Origin: Secundilactobacillus angelensis
GTDB lineage: Bacteria; Bacillota; Bacilli; Lactobacillales; Lactobacillaceae
DNA length: 64,000 nt
Assembly (NCBI RefSeq): GCF_012641075.1
Contig: NZ_JAAXLJ010000008.1
Coordinates: 29,018 to 93,017, forward strand
Direction of reading: 5' to 3'
In this document: positions 53,949-62,971 of the stretch, one piece after another
Numbering within the stretch: position 1 is the stretch's first letter
Layout of the letters: each line of letters begins with the position of its first letter
The notes under the pieces: generated by a model
Database searches by the model: none
Seen by the model: the letters and a program-made list of their open reading frames with translations, nothing else
Told to the model about the DNA's origin: nothing
Program-made: the position numbers and the translations under genes

Positions 53949-56600
53949 CTATTTTTCAAACTGGCGCTGGATTAATTTGACGATTTCAACAATTGCAATC
54001 ATCAAAATACCAGCACCAAAAACAGTTCCCCATTGAAGGACATTCAGTTCAGTCAAATGGAAAACGGTATTAAAACCAGGGACAACAATTGTGACCGCTA
54101 ATAACAAGAACGCTGTCAGAATCGCCCAGTTAAGTGAGCGGTTCTTAAACAAACCAACTTTAAAAATTGAGTCATGAATCGACTTGGAGTTAAAGGCGTG
54201 GAACAACTGAATGAGGCCAAGGGTTGCAAACGCCATTGTCAAAGCATCCGCGTGGGCTAATTGGGCACTGGTATGAACTGGGAACTTTAATGACAGCCCG
54301 TAAACGCCAAGTGTAATCAGACCTTCTAATGCCCCTTGGTAGATAACGTTGCCGAACACGCCACCAGAAAAGAAGTTCGATGACCGGCCCCTTGGTTTAC
54401 GTTTCATAATATTAGGTTCAGCTGGTTCCAAACCAAGTGCGATAGCCGGGAAGGTATCAGTCACCAGATTGATCCAAAGAATCTGCACTGGCGCTAAAAT
54501 TTGCCAGCCTAACAGGGTCATCACGAACAGTGTCAGAACTTCACCAATGTTGGCAGACAAGAGGTACTGCAACGCTTTTTGAATGTTAGCGAAGACTTTG
54601 CGTCCCTCTTCCACCGCCACAACGATGGTGGAGAAGTTATCATCCGCTAATACCATATCGCTGGCACCCTTAGAGACTTCAGTACCGGTAATTCCCATAC
54701 CGACGCCGATATCCGCAGCCTTCAAAGCTGGTGCGTCGTTCACACCATCACCCGTCATCGCCACCACTTTACCACGCTTTTGCCAAGCATTCACGATTCG
54801 CACCTTATGTTCTGGTGCAACTCGCGCATAAACTGCGTATTGGTCGACACTTTGATCAAACTGGTCATCACTAAGTTTATCCAATTCAGCACCGGTAATC
54901 ACTTGATCATCCGTACTATTTTTATCCAGAATCCCTAACCGCTTGGCAATGGCCGTAGCCGTATCACGGTGGTCACCAGTGATCATAATCGGTCGAATAC
55001 CGGCTTCATGTGCTTCGACCACTGCTTGGGCAACTTCTGGCCGTTCTGGGTCGATCATGGCAATCAAACCGATGAAGATCAAATGCTGTTCAGCGGTTTC
55101 ACTGCTTAGATCTGTGGGAACTGTGTCAACTGGCTTGTACGCAAAGGCCAACACCCGCAAAGCTTGCGTGGCCAACTGATGGTTAGTCGTTAAAATCTGC
55201 TGTTTATCCGCATCAGTCATGCTGCGAACTTCACCATTCAGTGAAATTCGGTCAACCCGCTTCAATAATTGATCAGGTGCCCCCTTGACATACTGGGTCA
55301 CGTTGCCATCTTGGTCTTCGTTAAACGTCGACATTAATTTTCGTTCTGAGTCAAATGGAATCTCAGCAACCCGTTTGTTGTTGCTGATAGTTGCAGCGGC
55401 GGGTTCGCCTTGATCAAGGTAATACTGAATCAAAGCGGTTTCGGTGGGATCGCCTGTCAACCCATCATCCGTAAATTTACCATCGTTATTCAACACCATG
55501 GCTAACGCTATGGGGTCGGTTAAATCAACTTGTTGCTGTTTAGCATCAACAAGTTGACCATTTTCATACAACTGTTCAACCGTCATCTTATTTTGCGTCA
55601 GGGTACCCGTTTTATCGGACGCAATAATGTCCGTACTCCCAAGGGTTTCCACTGCCGGTAACTTCCGAATCAAAGCATGACGCTTTGCCATCCGCTGTGT
55701 GCCCAATGCCAAGGTGATCGTCACGATGGCTGGCAGACCTTCCGGAATGGCAGCTACGGCCAAGGAAATAGCTGTCAGCAGCATGTTGACCAACGTTTCT
55801 TCCCCGCGAACCATACCAATCACAAAAACCAGGGCGGCGATGGCCAAAATTAAAGCTGTCAGCCACTTACCTAACTGATTGAGATTCTCCTGTAATGGGG
55901 TCTTAGTTTCTGCTGTGTCTTCGATCATACCGGCAATTTGACCAACTTCGGTCTTCATACCGGTTGCCACAACAACACCGGTACCTCGGCCGGTCGTAAT
56001 GTTAGCGGTCATGTAGACCAGATTGGACCGGTCACCCAGAGCTAAATCATCCTCAGCCAACACATCACTGGTTTTGTTCACCGGCACGGACTCACCAGTT
56101 AAAGCGGCTTCTTCAACTTTCATGACGTTGGCTGTCAGTAAGCGAATATCAGCTGGCACAATGTCACCCGCTTCGAGATGAACAATATCGCCCGGCACGA
56201 GCTCATCACTTTTGACGGTGATGACCTGACCATTGCGCTCCACGTGTGCCACTGGGGCGGCCATTTCACGCAACGAATTAATCGCATCTTCAGCTTTCGA
56301 TTCTTGAAAAACACCGAACACCGCGTTGAGGATCACAACGGCCAAAATAATCAACGCATCAACCAGTTCACCGGTTGCGCCAGCGATTAGTGCTGCCACA
56401 ATCAGTACAATAATCATGAAGTCCTTAAACTGAGCAATAAATTTTTCCAACAGCGTGGTCTGACGCTTGGCTGCTAATTTATTCTCACCGTACTTTTCTC
56501 GACGCTCTTTGACGGTCGCTTCTGTGAGTCCTTGTTCTTGTGTATCCAAATTAGCGAACAATTCATCTGTTGTCTGCTGGTACCACGGTTTGTCTGCCAT
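53949..56600 (-). CDS. P-type metal ATPase, Ca2+/Mn2+ exporter type
   Basis: 883 residues of class IIA P-type ATPase: TGES (168-171), PEGLP (286-290), phosphorylated Asp329 in SDKTGTLTQNK, GDGVNDAPALKAADIG, and WINLVTDTFPAIALG in membrane helix 6 (Asn/Thr/Asp ligands as in SERCA). Sequence alone would be called Ca2+-ATPase (YloB-like). The Mn2+ riboswitch upstream suggests Mn2+ export, as for Lactococcus YoaB and pneumococcal MgtA. Ten membrane segments expected. Confidence 0.92.
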   Translation of the reverse strand: MADKPWYQQTTDELFANLDTQEQGLTEATVKERREKYGENKLAAKRQTTLLEKFIAQFKDFMIIVLIVAALIAGATGELVDALIILAVVILNAVFGVFQESKAEDAINSLREMAAPVAHVERNGQVITVKSDELVPGDIVHLEAGDIVPADIRLLTANVMKVEEAALTGESVPVNKTSDVLAEDDLALGDRSNLVYMTANITTGRGTGVVVATGMKTEVGQIAGMIEDTAETKTPLQENLNQLGKWLTALILAIAALVFVIGMVRGEETLVNMLLTAISLAVAAIPEGLPAIVTITLALGTQRMAKRHALIRKLPAVETLGSTDIIASDKTGTLTQNKMTVEQLYENGQLVDAKQQQVDLTDPIALAMVLNNDGKFTDDGLTGDPTETALIQYYLDQGEPAAATISNNKRVAEIPFDSERKLMSTFNEDQDGNVTQYVKGAPDQLLKRVDRISLNGEVRSMTDADKQQILTTNHQLATQALRVLAFAYKPVDTVPTDLSSETAEQHLIFIGLIAMIDPERPEVAQAVVEAHEAGIRPIMITGDHRDTATAIAKRLGILDKNSTDDQVITGAELDKLSDDQFDQSVDQYAVYARVAPEHKVRIVNAWQKRGKVVAMTGDGVNDAPALKAADIGVGMGITGTEVSKGASDMVLADDNFSTIVVAVEEGRKVFANIQKALQYLLSANIGEVLTLFVMTLLGWQILAPVQILWINLVTDTFPAIALGLEPAEPNIMKRKPRGRSSNFFSGGVFGNVIYQGALEGLITLGVYGLSLKFPVHTSAQLAHADALTMAFATLGLIQLFHAFNSKSIHDSIFKVGLFKNRSLNWAILTAFLLLAVTIVVPGFNTVFHLTELNVLQWGTVFGAGILMIAIVEIVKLIQRQFEK

Positions 56601-56611
56601 ATAAAATCCTC

Positions 56612-56735
56612 CTGTTAAGTCTGAAACCTGTTATTTTCGTTATAAGTCTCATCGATTAAGACCTTCCCGGGAGACAGTTGCTCCTTGCTGACGGGTTGGT
56701 CACAGAAGATTCTGCCGATTACTCCCTCATCGTAT
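56612..56735 (-). ncRNA. yybP-ykoY (Mn2+) riboswitch
   Basis: Minus-strand leader of the ATPase gene contains the conserved GGGAGTA, ACCCGTCAGC and CCCGGGAAGG loop elements and the closing GAGACTT. AUGAG (before the GGAGTA) pairs with CUUAU to form P1. This order and content match the yybP-ykoY class, which binds Mn2+ and raises exporter expression. Ends are approximate. No long T-run follows, so control may be translational. Confidence 0.82.
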
Positions 56736-56753
56736 CACGCAGTTGAACGAAGC

Positions 56754-57578
56754 CTATTTCCAAAAAGTATCAAAGACCGTCACGGGTAAATGACGCTTAT
56801 GCTGCGTCTTTAAATACCAGCCTTCAATCGTTTCTGCTGCTTTATCAGAAACGGTTTTGCCTTCCAGATAATCATCAATGTCATCATAATGCACTCCTAG
56901 TGCGACTTCATCAGGTAACGACGGCCGGTCCTCTTCAAGATCAGCCGTGGGAACCTTGGTGTACAAGTGCTTGGGTGCATGCAGCACTTCAAGTAATTGT
57001 TTACCTTGGCGCTTATTTAATCGCCAAATTGGGGTAATGTCAGCAGCCCCGTCACCAAACTTGGTGTAAAACCCGGTAACTGCTTCAGCAGCATGATCAG
57101 TACCAACAACGGCACCCTGATTGGCACCAGCAATCGTAAACTGGGCGATCATCCGCTGGCGGGCCTTAATGTTTCCCTTGTTGAAATCAGAAATGGTTTC
57201 CTGATTAGCGGTCACCGCCGCAACGGTGGCATCCGTAACAGGCTTGATGTCCACGCGATCAACCCGGTCAGCTTGCATAAAATCGATGGCATCCATTGCG
57301 TCGGATTCATCTGCCTGTTTCCCGTATGGTAGTCGAACCGCGATAAATTGGTAACTGTCATCCTGAGTTTCTGTGCGAAGTTCCGTAGCTGCCATTTCTG
57401 ATAACTTGCCAGCCAAAGTCGAATCTTGACCACCAGAGATACCAAGTACTAAGGTCTTCAAACCCGTTTTTTTCAGGTAGGCCTTTAAAAAATCAACGCT
57501 GCGTCTAATCTCCGTTTCTGGATCAATCTGTGGTTGAACCTTTAAAGCAGAAATAATTTCCTTTTGTAATTCTCTCAT
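56754..57578 (-). CDS. nadE: NAD synthetase, ammonia-dependent
   Basis: 274 residues: [17 protein letters not shown] (ATP loop), [25 protein letters not shown], and a C-terminal lid. No glutaminase domain. Makes NAD from deamido-NAD. 12 bases after pncB: a two-gene NAD salvage operon. Confidence 0.96.
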   Translation of the reverse strand: MRELQKEIISALKVQPQIDPETEIRRSVDFLKAYLKKTGLKTLVLGISGGQDSTLAGKLSEMAATELRTETQDDSYQFIAVRLPYGKQADESDAMDAIDFMQADRVDRVDIKPVTDATVAAVTANQETISDFNKGNIKARQRMIAQFTIAGANQGAVVGTDHAAEAVTGFYTKFGDGAADITPIWRLNKRQGKQLLEVLHAPKHLYTKVPTADLEEDRPSLPDEVALGVHYDDIDDYLEGKTVSDKAAETIEGWYLKTQHKRHLPVTVFDTFWK

Positions 57579-57590
57579 GGCTTCGTCCTC

Positions 57591-59063
57591 TTACTTATTA
57601 TCATAATCGATTTGTTTGACGTATTCGTGAACTTTTTTAATCAGATTCATCTTGTTGTCCCATAGTTTTTGAGACAGATCAACTGGGTACTTTTGCGGGT
57701 TTAGATCCCGTTTGTACTCTGGCCAGAGATTTTCCAGATTCTCAGAACTCCGACGCTTGATGTCAACCAGTTCTGGTTGTTGATAGACTAATCGGCCCTG
57801 ATCATAAATCGGCTGCAGGATTGGTCGTGCGTCGAAGTCAGTGACCGTTTTATTGATGTAAGTGTAATTAGGATGGAACATGTACAGTTCGTCCTGTTCA
57901 CGGGGATCCTCAGTTGAAAGGGCGATATAATCTCCTTCTGACTTACCACCGTCTTTTTTGGTAATCCGCCATACTTGCTTAGGACCAGGTGTTGACACTT
58001 TTTCAACGTTGTTGGACAACTTAATGGTATCTTCCATCTTGCCGTCTCGTTCAATGGAAACCATCTTGTAAACAGCGCCCAATGCTGGTTGATCGAAAGC
58101 CGTAATTAATTTGGTACCTACGCCCCAAACATCAATCTTGGCCCGCTGCATCTTCAACGACATGATGGTCTTTTCGTCTAAGTCATTGGAAGCATAGATT
58201 TTGGCGTCCTTATAACCGGCTTCGTCTAACTGTTCACGAACCCGCTTTGACAGATAGGCCATATCACCTGAGTCAATTCGAACACCCAAGAAATTAATCT
58301 GATCGCCCATTTCGTTAGCAACCCGAATGGCACTAGGTACCCCACTTTTAATCGTATCGTAAGTATCAACTAGGAACACGCAATCCTTATGTGTCTCCGC
58401 GTAAGCCCGAAAAGCATCGTAGTCGTTCCCATAAGTTTGAACCAGGGAATGGGCATGAGTTCCACTGATGGGAATTCCAAAAATCTTACCGGCCCGGACG
58501 TTAGAAGTCGCGTCAAAGCCACCAATGTACGCTGCCCGAGTTCCCCAAATAGCAGCGTCGAATTCCTGTGCCCGTCGTGAACCAAATTCCATGATGCCAT
58601 CATTACCTGCAACCGAGCGGATCCGGGCTGCTTTAGTCGCAATCAGTGTCTGATAATTCACGATGTTCAACACAGCCGTCTCGATTAACTGACAGTCAGC
58701 CAATGGGCCTTCGACTTGCATCATTGGTTCATTACTGTAGACTAATTCACCTTCCACAGCAGAGCGAATCGTTCCCTTAAACTGAAAGTCACTCAAATAC
58801 TGTAATAATTCAGGTGAATAATCTGTGGTTTCTTTTAAATATTCAATATCTGTTTTTGAAAAGTGTAATTGTTCGATATAATTAATGATGTGTTCTAGTC
58901 CTGCAAAAACAGCAAATCCATTTTTAAAGGGCATATCACGAAAGTAAACTTCGAAGATAGCTTGCTTATTTTGAATTCCTTTTGCAAAATAAGTTTGAAT
59001 CATACTTAATTCATACGCATCCGTGTGCAAGGTTGTGCTATCATCTGGATACTGCTTTGCCAT
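57591..59063 (-). CDS. pncB: Nicotinate phosphoribosyltransferase
   Basis: 490 residues: LHTDAYELSMIQTYFAKG, EFGSRRAQEFDAAIWGTRAAYIGGFDATSN (phosphoribosyl site with the His/Arg region), LGVRIDSGDMAYLSKRVRE. First committed step in making NAD from niacin, shared with nadE. ATG at 59063 after AAAGGAG. Confidence 0.95.
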   Translation of the reverse strand: MAKQYPDDSTTLHTDAYELSMIQTYFAKGIQNKQAIFEVYFRDMPFKNGFAVFAGLEHIINYIEQLHFSKTDIEYLKETTDYSPELLQYLSDFQFKGTIRSAVEGELVYSNEPMMQVEGPLADCQLIETAVLNIVNYQTLIATKAARIRSVAGNDGIMEFGSRRAQEFDAAIWGTRAAYIGGFDATSNVRAGKIFGIPISGTHAHSLVQTYGNDYDAFRAYAETHKDCVFLVDTYDTIKSGVPSAIRVANEMGDQINFLGVRIDSGDMAYLSKRVREQLDEAGYKDAKIYASNDLDEKTIMSLKMQRAKIDVWGVGTKLITAFDQPALGAVYKMVSIERDGKMEDTIKLSNNVEKVSTPGPKQVWRITKKDGGKSEGDYIALSTEDPREQDELYMFHPNYTYINKTVTDFDARPILQPIYDQGRLVYQQPELVDIKRRSSENLENLWPEYKRDLNPQKYPVDLSQKLWDNKMNLIKKVHEYVKQIDYDNK

Positions 59064-59110
59064 GGTTGTAAAACTCCTTTGACTGATTGATATTTCTACT
59101 TATGAGAACT

Positions 59111-59139
59111 ATTCTATCATTAATCTGAATTATCGTCAG
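59111..59139 (-). promoter_or_regulatory. pncB-nadE promoter
   Basis: Minus strand -35 CTGACG (59139-59134), 17-base spacer, -10 TAGAAT (59116-59111). I saw no clear NiaR operator. Confidence 0.55.
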
Positions 59140-59183
59140 TTAAACAGAAGCTTTTAAGACTAATTCTAGAATGGATGGTTATT

Positions 59184-59918
59184 ATGTCTAAAGAATTCCC
59201 ACTGGTCAATGTGCTCAACGTGCCATTTATCAATACAACTCAAGCAGCCTTTTTAACCACGGTTGAATCACGAATCAACGCTCGGCTCAACACGTTTATC
59301 GTGACGGCTAATCCCGAGATCGTCATGTATGCCCGAGAAAATCCCGATTACCAGCGGATTCTAAGCAATGCCGACTACATCACACCAGACGGAATTGGTA
59401 TTTTAAAGGGTGCTGCAATTTTGGGCACTCCCATGCCCGAGCGAATTACCGGCTACGATACCATGCTGGCGCTACTCAAATGGGGAAATGAACAACAGAA
59501 GTCCGTGTACCTTGTGGGTGCTAAGCCTGAGGTAATCACCGATGTGGCTACCGTGGTGGCTGACCGCTACCCGCACCTGAACGTAGTGGGCACCAATGAT
59601 GGCTACTTCGCAGATTTTGCACCGATTGCACAGGACATCGCTAAGACTAAGCCGGATATGGTGTTCTTAGCAGTTGGCTTCCCTAAGCAAGAACAGCTGA
59701 TCGCTGATTACCGACACCAAAATAACGGTTTATGGATGGGTGTTGGCGGCAGCTTTGACGTCCTCAGTGGTCATACCAAGCGGGCACCGAAGTTCTTTCA
59801 ACAACATCATCTAGAGTGGTTTTACCGCTTGATTACGGAGCCAACTCGATTCAAACGTATGATGGTCCTACCGCGTTACCTTAACACGGTTAAAAAAGCG
59901 GCACGTCATCAAAAGTAA
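59184..59918 (+). CDS. tagA: WecG/TagA glycosyltransferase (ManNAc transferase for teichoic acid linkage unit)
   Basis: 244 residues: LNTFIVTANPEIVMYARENPDYQ, ADYITPDGIGILKGA, PERITGYDTM, VFLAVGFPKQEQLI, WMGVGGSFDVLSG. Adds ManNAc to undecaprenyl-PP-GlcNAc, the product of TagO, completing the linkage unit of wall teichoic acid. ATG at 59184; an ATG three codons upstream is less well placed. Single gene. Confidence 0.93.
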   Translation: MSKEFPLVNVLNVPFINTTQAAFLTTVESRINARLNTFIVTANPEIVMYARENPDYQRILSNADYITPDGIGILKGAAILGTPMPERITGYDTMLALLKWGNEQQKSVYLVGAKPEVITDVATVVADRYPHLNVVGTNDGYFADFAPIAQDIAKTKPDMVFLAVGFPKQEQLIADYRHQNNGLWMGVGGSFDVLSGHTKRAPKFFQQHHLEWFYRLITEPTRFKRMMVLPRYLNTVKKAARHQK

Positions 59919-59930
59919 GCTGAGTATGAA

Positions 59931-59964
59931 AAGAGCCTAGAAGTCATTGACCTCTAGGTTCTTT
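59931..59964. terminator. Bidirectional terminator between tagA and nagR
   Basis: AAGAGCCTAGA / TCTAGGTTCTT stem with a 12-base loop, then TATTATTTTT. Confidence 0.75.
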
Positions 59965-59965
59965 A

Positions 59966-60667
59966 TTATTTTTCCAGTACAAACTCAAATCGTTCACCAA
60001 CGTATTGAGTCCTAACGTATTCAAACGGTCTGCCATCCTGCAGATATGAAATTTGCCGTAAACGTAAGATGGCATCGCCTCGCTTAATATCCAAAAACTC
60101 AGCAATTCTTTCTGAGGCAGAGGATGCTGATACCATTTGTTTAGCGTGTCCAGGAACCAAGCCTTTTTTAGTTTCCAAAGTTCGGTACAGAGATTCTGAC
60201 ACTTCCTGTTTTGAAAGGCCATCCACAATCTCTAAGGGAATGGTTGCCACTTCAAAGCTAATCGGCACATCATCACCATAACGCACCCGTTCCATTCGCA
60301 GCACTTGGGTATCATCCTTAAGCTCCAGCTTCTCACTTTCACTCAAAGATGGGCTCATAACGTGGTAGGAAATCGTCTTACTGGATGGTTTCTTACCCTG
60401 GGCAAGCATGAGATCAGTAAATCCAGTGACCCCTGACATTTTTTCCTGTACTTTTTGATTTGCCACAAAAGTACCGGAGCCAACAAAGCGCTCTAAAATT
60501 CCCTCTTCGACTAAGGTTTGAATCGCTTGTCGAAGTGTCATTCGACTGACATGGAATTGTACGGCTAACTCACGTTCAGAAGGAATACGATCGCCCACTG
60601 ACCACTTACCAGCCTCGATTGCTTTCTTGATTTCATTATGAATTTGAATATAGACAGGTGATCCCAT
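59966..60667 (-). CDS. nagR: GntR/HutC family repressor of GlcNAc use (NagR/YvoA)
   Basis: 233 residues: winged helix (10-70: RIPSERELAVQFHVSRMTLRQAI) and UTRA ligand domain (about 90-225). Linked to nagA; NagR-type proteins sense GlcNAc-6-P or GlcN-6-P. 26 bases after nagA, and its operator probably lies upstream of nagA. Confidence 0.92.
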   Translation of the reverse strand: MGSPVYIQIHNEIKKAIEAGKWSVGDRIPSERELAVQFHVSRMTLRQAIQTLVEEGILERFVGSGTFVANQKVQEKMSGVTGFTDLMLAQGKKPSSKTISYHVMSPSLSESEKLELKDDTQVLRMERVRYGDDVPISFEVATIPLEIVDGLSKQEVSESLYRTLETKKGLVPGHAKQMVSASSASERIAEFLDIKRGDAILRLRQISYLQDGRPFEYVRTQYVGERFEFVLEK

Positions 60668-60692
60668 AAAATTTACGACCTTTCTTATCTAA

Positions 60693-61838
60693 CTAATCAG
60701 TTTGACCAGCGTCAAATTCGCGGCCATAACTATAAGTTGTTTGTAGGTTAAGTGCTCGATCAAAGACGTTCAGATCAGCATCTAACCCTGGTAGAAGTTT
60801 GCCCTTTTGAGTCAAACCGAATTCTTCTGCTTGGTTAACAGATGACATTTGAACCGCATCTTCAATTGTGCAGCCGGTGAAGGAGATCACGTTACGAAAG
60901 GCATCATCGTAGCGTAGGACTGAACCCGCTAAATTACCGGTTTCAAGGCGAGCTTGCTTATCCTTAACGATCACTTTTTGACCGCCCAGCTCACTGACCC
61001 CTTCAGGCATCCCTTTGGCCCGCATTGAATCAGTCACCAACTCGATCCGGTGCGGTCCCTTTTGTTCGTACGCCAACTTAATCATATCTGGAACGATATG
61101 GAACCCGTCACAGATCAATTCGGCATACATATTATCTTCTAACATGGCGTGACCCGTAACTCCTGGTTCGCGGTGCTTGAACTCACGCTGAGCGTTGTAT
61201 AGGTGAGTTACATGAGTGGCCCGACTAGCGAGCATTTGCGCCCGGGTAGCGTTACTGTGACCTACTGATGGCACAATATCGTGTTCGAGACAGTAATCCT
61301 CAAAAGCTCGTGAACCCTCATCTTCAGGTGCATAAGTGATTAATTTGACTAAACCACCAGAGAGTTCGTTCCAATGATCCAGCAGTGACACATCGGGATC
61401 CTTGATGTACTTTTCCGGTTGAGCACCCTTATAAATTGCCGCGATAAAGGGCCCTTCCAGGTGCACGCCCTTAATAACGGGGTTAACTTTAGCTGCTTCT
61501 TTAATGCCCGTCATCGCATGAGCAATATTGTCATTGGACTGGGTCATGGTCGTCGGAAATACCGTGGTAATCCCTTCCTTGACCATCAAGTTCACCATCT
61601 GATCAATCTGTTCAGCGTCACCATCCATGGAATCGAAACCATAACCACCATGCGTGTGGACGTCAATGAAGCCAGGAACGATCACCTTGCCGTTAACAAA
61701 CTTAACTTCGTCGTTTGGTTGTGCCCGATAATCATTCATCTGCCCAACCGCTTCAATCGTCTTATTAAAACGAATATAACCATCTGTAATAACGTCTTCA
61801 CCAGTGTAAATTGTCGCGTGTTTCAACACGATACTCAT
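60693..61838 (-). CDS. nagA: N-acetylglucosamine-6-phosphate deacetylase
   Basis: 381 residues, metal-dependent amidohydrolase: VPGFIDVHTHGGYGFDSMDGD, VKGVHLEGPFI, SVGHSNATRAQM, THLYNA, HIVPDMIKLAY and VTDSMRAKGMPEG. Removes the acetyl group from GlcNAc-6-P. ATG at 61838 after AGGAGGAAG. First gene of nagA-nagR. Confidence 0.96.
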   Translation of the reverse strand: MSIVLKHATIYTGEDVITDGYIRFNKTIEAVGQMNDYRAQPNDEVKFVNGKVIVPGFIDVHTHGGYGFDSMDGDAEQIDQMVNLMVKEGITTVFPTTMTQSNDNIAHAMTGIKEAAKVNPVIKGVHLEGPFIAAIYKGAQPEKYIKDPDVSLLDHWNELSGGLVKLITYAPEDEGSRAFEDYCLEHDIVPSVGHSNATRAQMLASRATHVTHLYNAQREFKHREPGVTGHAMLEDNMYAELICDGFHIVPDMIKLAYEQKGPHRIELVTDSMRAKGMPEGVSELGGQKVIVKDKQARLETGNLAGSVLRYDDAFRNVISFTGCTIEDAVQMSSVNQAEEFGLTQKGKLLPGLDADLNVFDRALNLQTTYSYGREFDAGQTD

Positions 61839-61891
61839 ATAAACTCTTCCTCCTAATCAACTCTCATGTACTCGTTGAAGTTTACGAGTTT

Positions 61892-61920
61892 ATTATATAC
61901 TGGTATAGACCATGTTGCAA
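61892..61920 (-). promoter_or_regulatory. nagA promoter with NagR (dre-type) operator in its spacer
   Basis: Minus strand -35 TTGCAA (61920-61915), 17-base spacer, -10 TATAAT (61897-61892). The spacer contains TGGTCTATACCA (61912-61901), the palindrome typical of YvoA/NagR sites. A further hairpin ACTCGT / ACGAGT (61870-61889) lies in the transcribed leader. Confidence 0.8.
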
Positions 61921-61961
61921 GCCCGTTGTATCGGTGTTCACTGGCTTTTGCGTGAGGAATC

Positions 61962-62759
61962 CTAATCAGCGTTATCACGGGCAATGGTGGCGTCGATTCC
62001 CTTTACTACTGAGGTCATAAAGCCGGCTTCTTCCATCGCGAGTAATCCAGCGACAGTACTGCCGCCTGGTGAAGAAACTTGGTCAATCAAGCCAAATGGA
62101 TTTTCGTCAGACTTTAAAACCATCTCCGCTGAACCCATGACTGCTTGTGCAGCAATCTTAGTGGCTGCAGCTTTAGTCAACCCATGCTTAACGCCGGCAC
62201 GACTCAAACAATCAATGAAGAAATAGACGTAAGCAGGACTAGACCCCGCTAAGGCTGAAAAGGTTGAAAAATCAGACTCGGGTAATGTGACAGTACTCCC
62301 AATTTGGTCAAACAAGCCAACCGCTTGTTGTTTAGGTTCGCCAGTAAGATTTTCGTTGGCATGAACAGCTGTCATACCGGCGCCAATGGCAACATTCAAG
62401 TTAGGCAGTGTCCGTAAAATGGGTAAATCATACCCGGCTAATTCCTCTAGCCGCTCAAGTGATAGTCCGGCAACGATTGAAATCAACGTTTTAGTTTTAG
62501 GGTCAAGCTGATCTCTAATCTCTTGAACTACCGGAGTAGCAACATTAGGTGTCACCGCTAAGACAACCACATCACTAGCTTTAGCCACTTCTGTGTTAGT
62601 GTTCATTGCAGTAACGCCAGTTTTTTTCGCCACTGCTTCGTAGGTTGACGCATGAGCACTGTGAATCAATATATTTGCTGGAGAAATTTTGGCTTGCTTA
62701 AGCAGACCAGTGATAATTGCCTGCGCCATACCACCGACACCGATGAATCCAATCTTCAT
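61962..62759 (-). CDS. proC: Pyrroline-5-carboxylate reductase
   Basis: 265 residues: MKIGFIGVGGMAQAI (NAD(P) loop), TPNVATPVVQEI, ILRTLPNLNVAIGAGMTAV, FSALAGSSPAYVYFFID and the C-terminal VSSPGGSTVAGLLAMEEAGF. Last step of proline synthesis. The ATG at 62759 follows GGAG by eight bases. Confidence 0.95.
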   Translation of the reverse strand: MKIGFIGVGGMAQAIITGLLKQAKISPANILIHSAHASTYEAVAKKTGVTAMNTNTEVAKASDVVVLAVTPNVATPVVQEIRDQLDPKTKTLISIVAGLSLERLEELAGYDLPILRTLPNLNVAIGAGMTAVHANENLTGEPKQQAVGLFDQIGSTVTLPESDFSTFSALAGSSPAYVYFFIDCLSRAGVKHGLTKAAATKIAAQAVMGSAEMVLKSDENPFGLIDQVSSPGGSTVAGLLAMEEAGFMTSVVKGIDATIARDNAD

Positions 62760-62884
62760 GAGTATCACTCCTAAACGTCTTGATTAAACAGAATTAAGTT
62801 AGCTCTATTATATCAAAGATTACGTGAAGACACAGACTTTTCACAAATGAACTTGAGTGATGAATTCGCGATTCAAAGCGAAAC

Positions 62885-62935
62885 CAAAAAACGGCTTATC
62901 AGCATCCCGTAAAGGATGTCGATAAGTCGTTTTTC
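62885..62935 (-). terminator. Terminator after the LPXTG gene
   Basis: Minus strand AAAACGACTTATC / GATAAGCCGTTTT arms, with an inner GACATCC / GGATGC stem, followed by TT. Both orders look stable. Confidence 0.8.
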
Positions 62936-62971
62936 GCGTTACTTGGCTTCAAGTCTAAAGACTAACTACGA

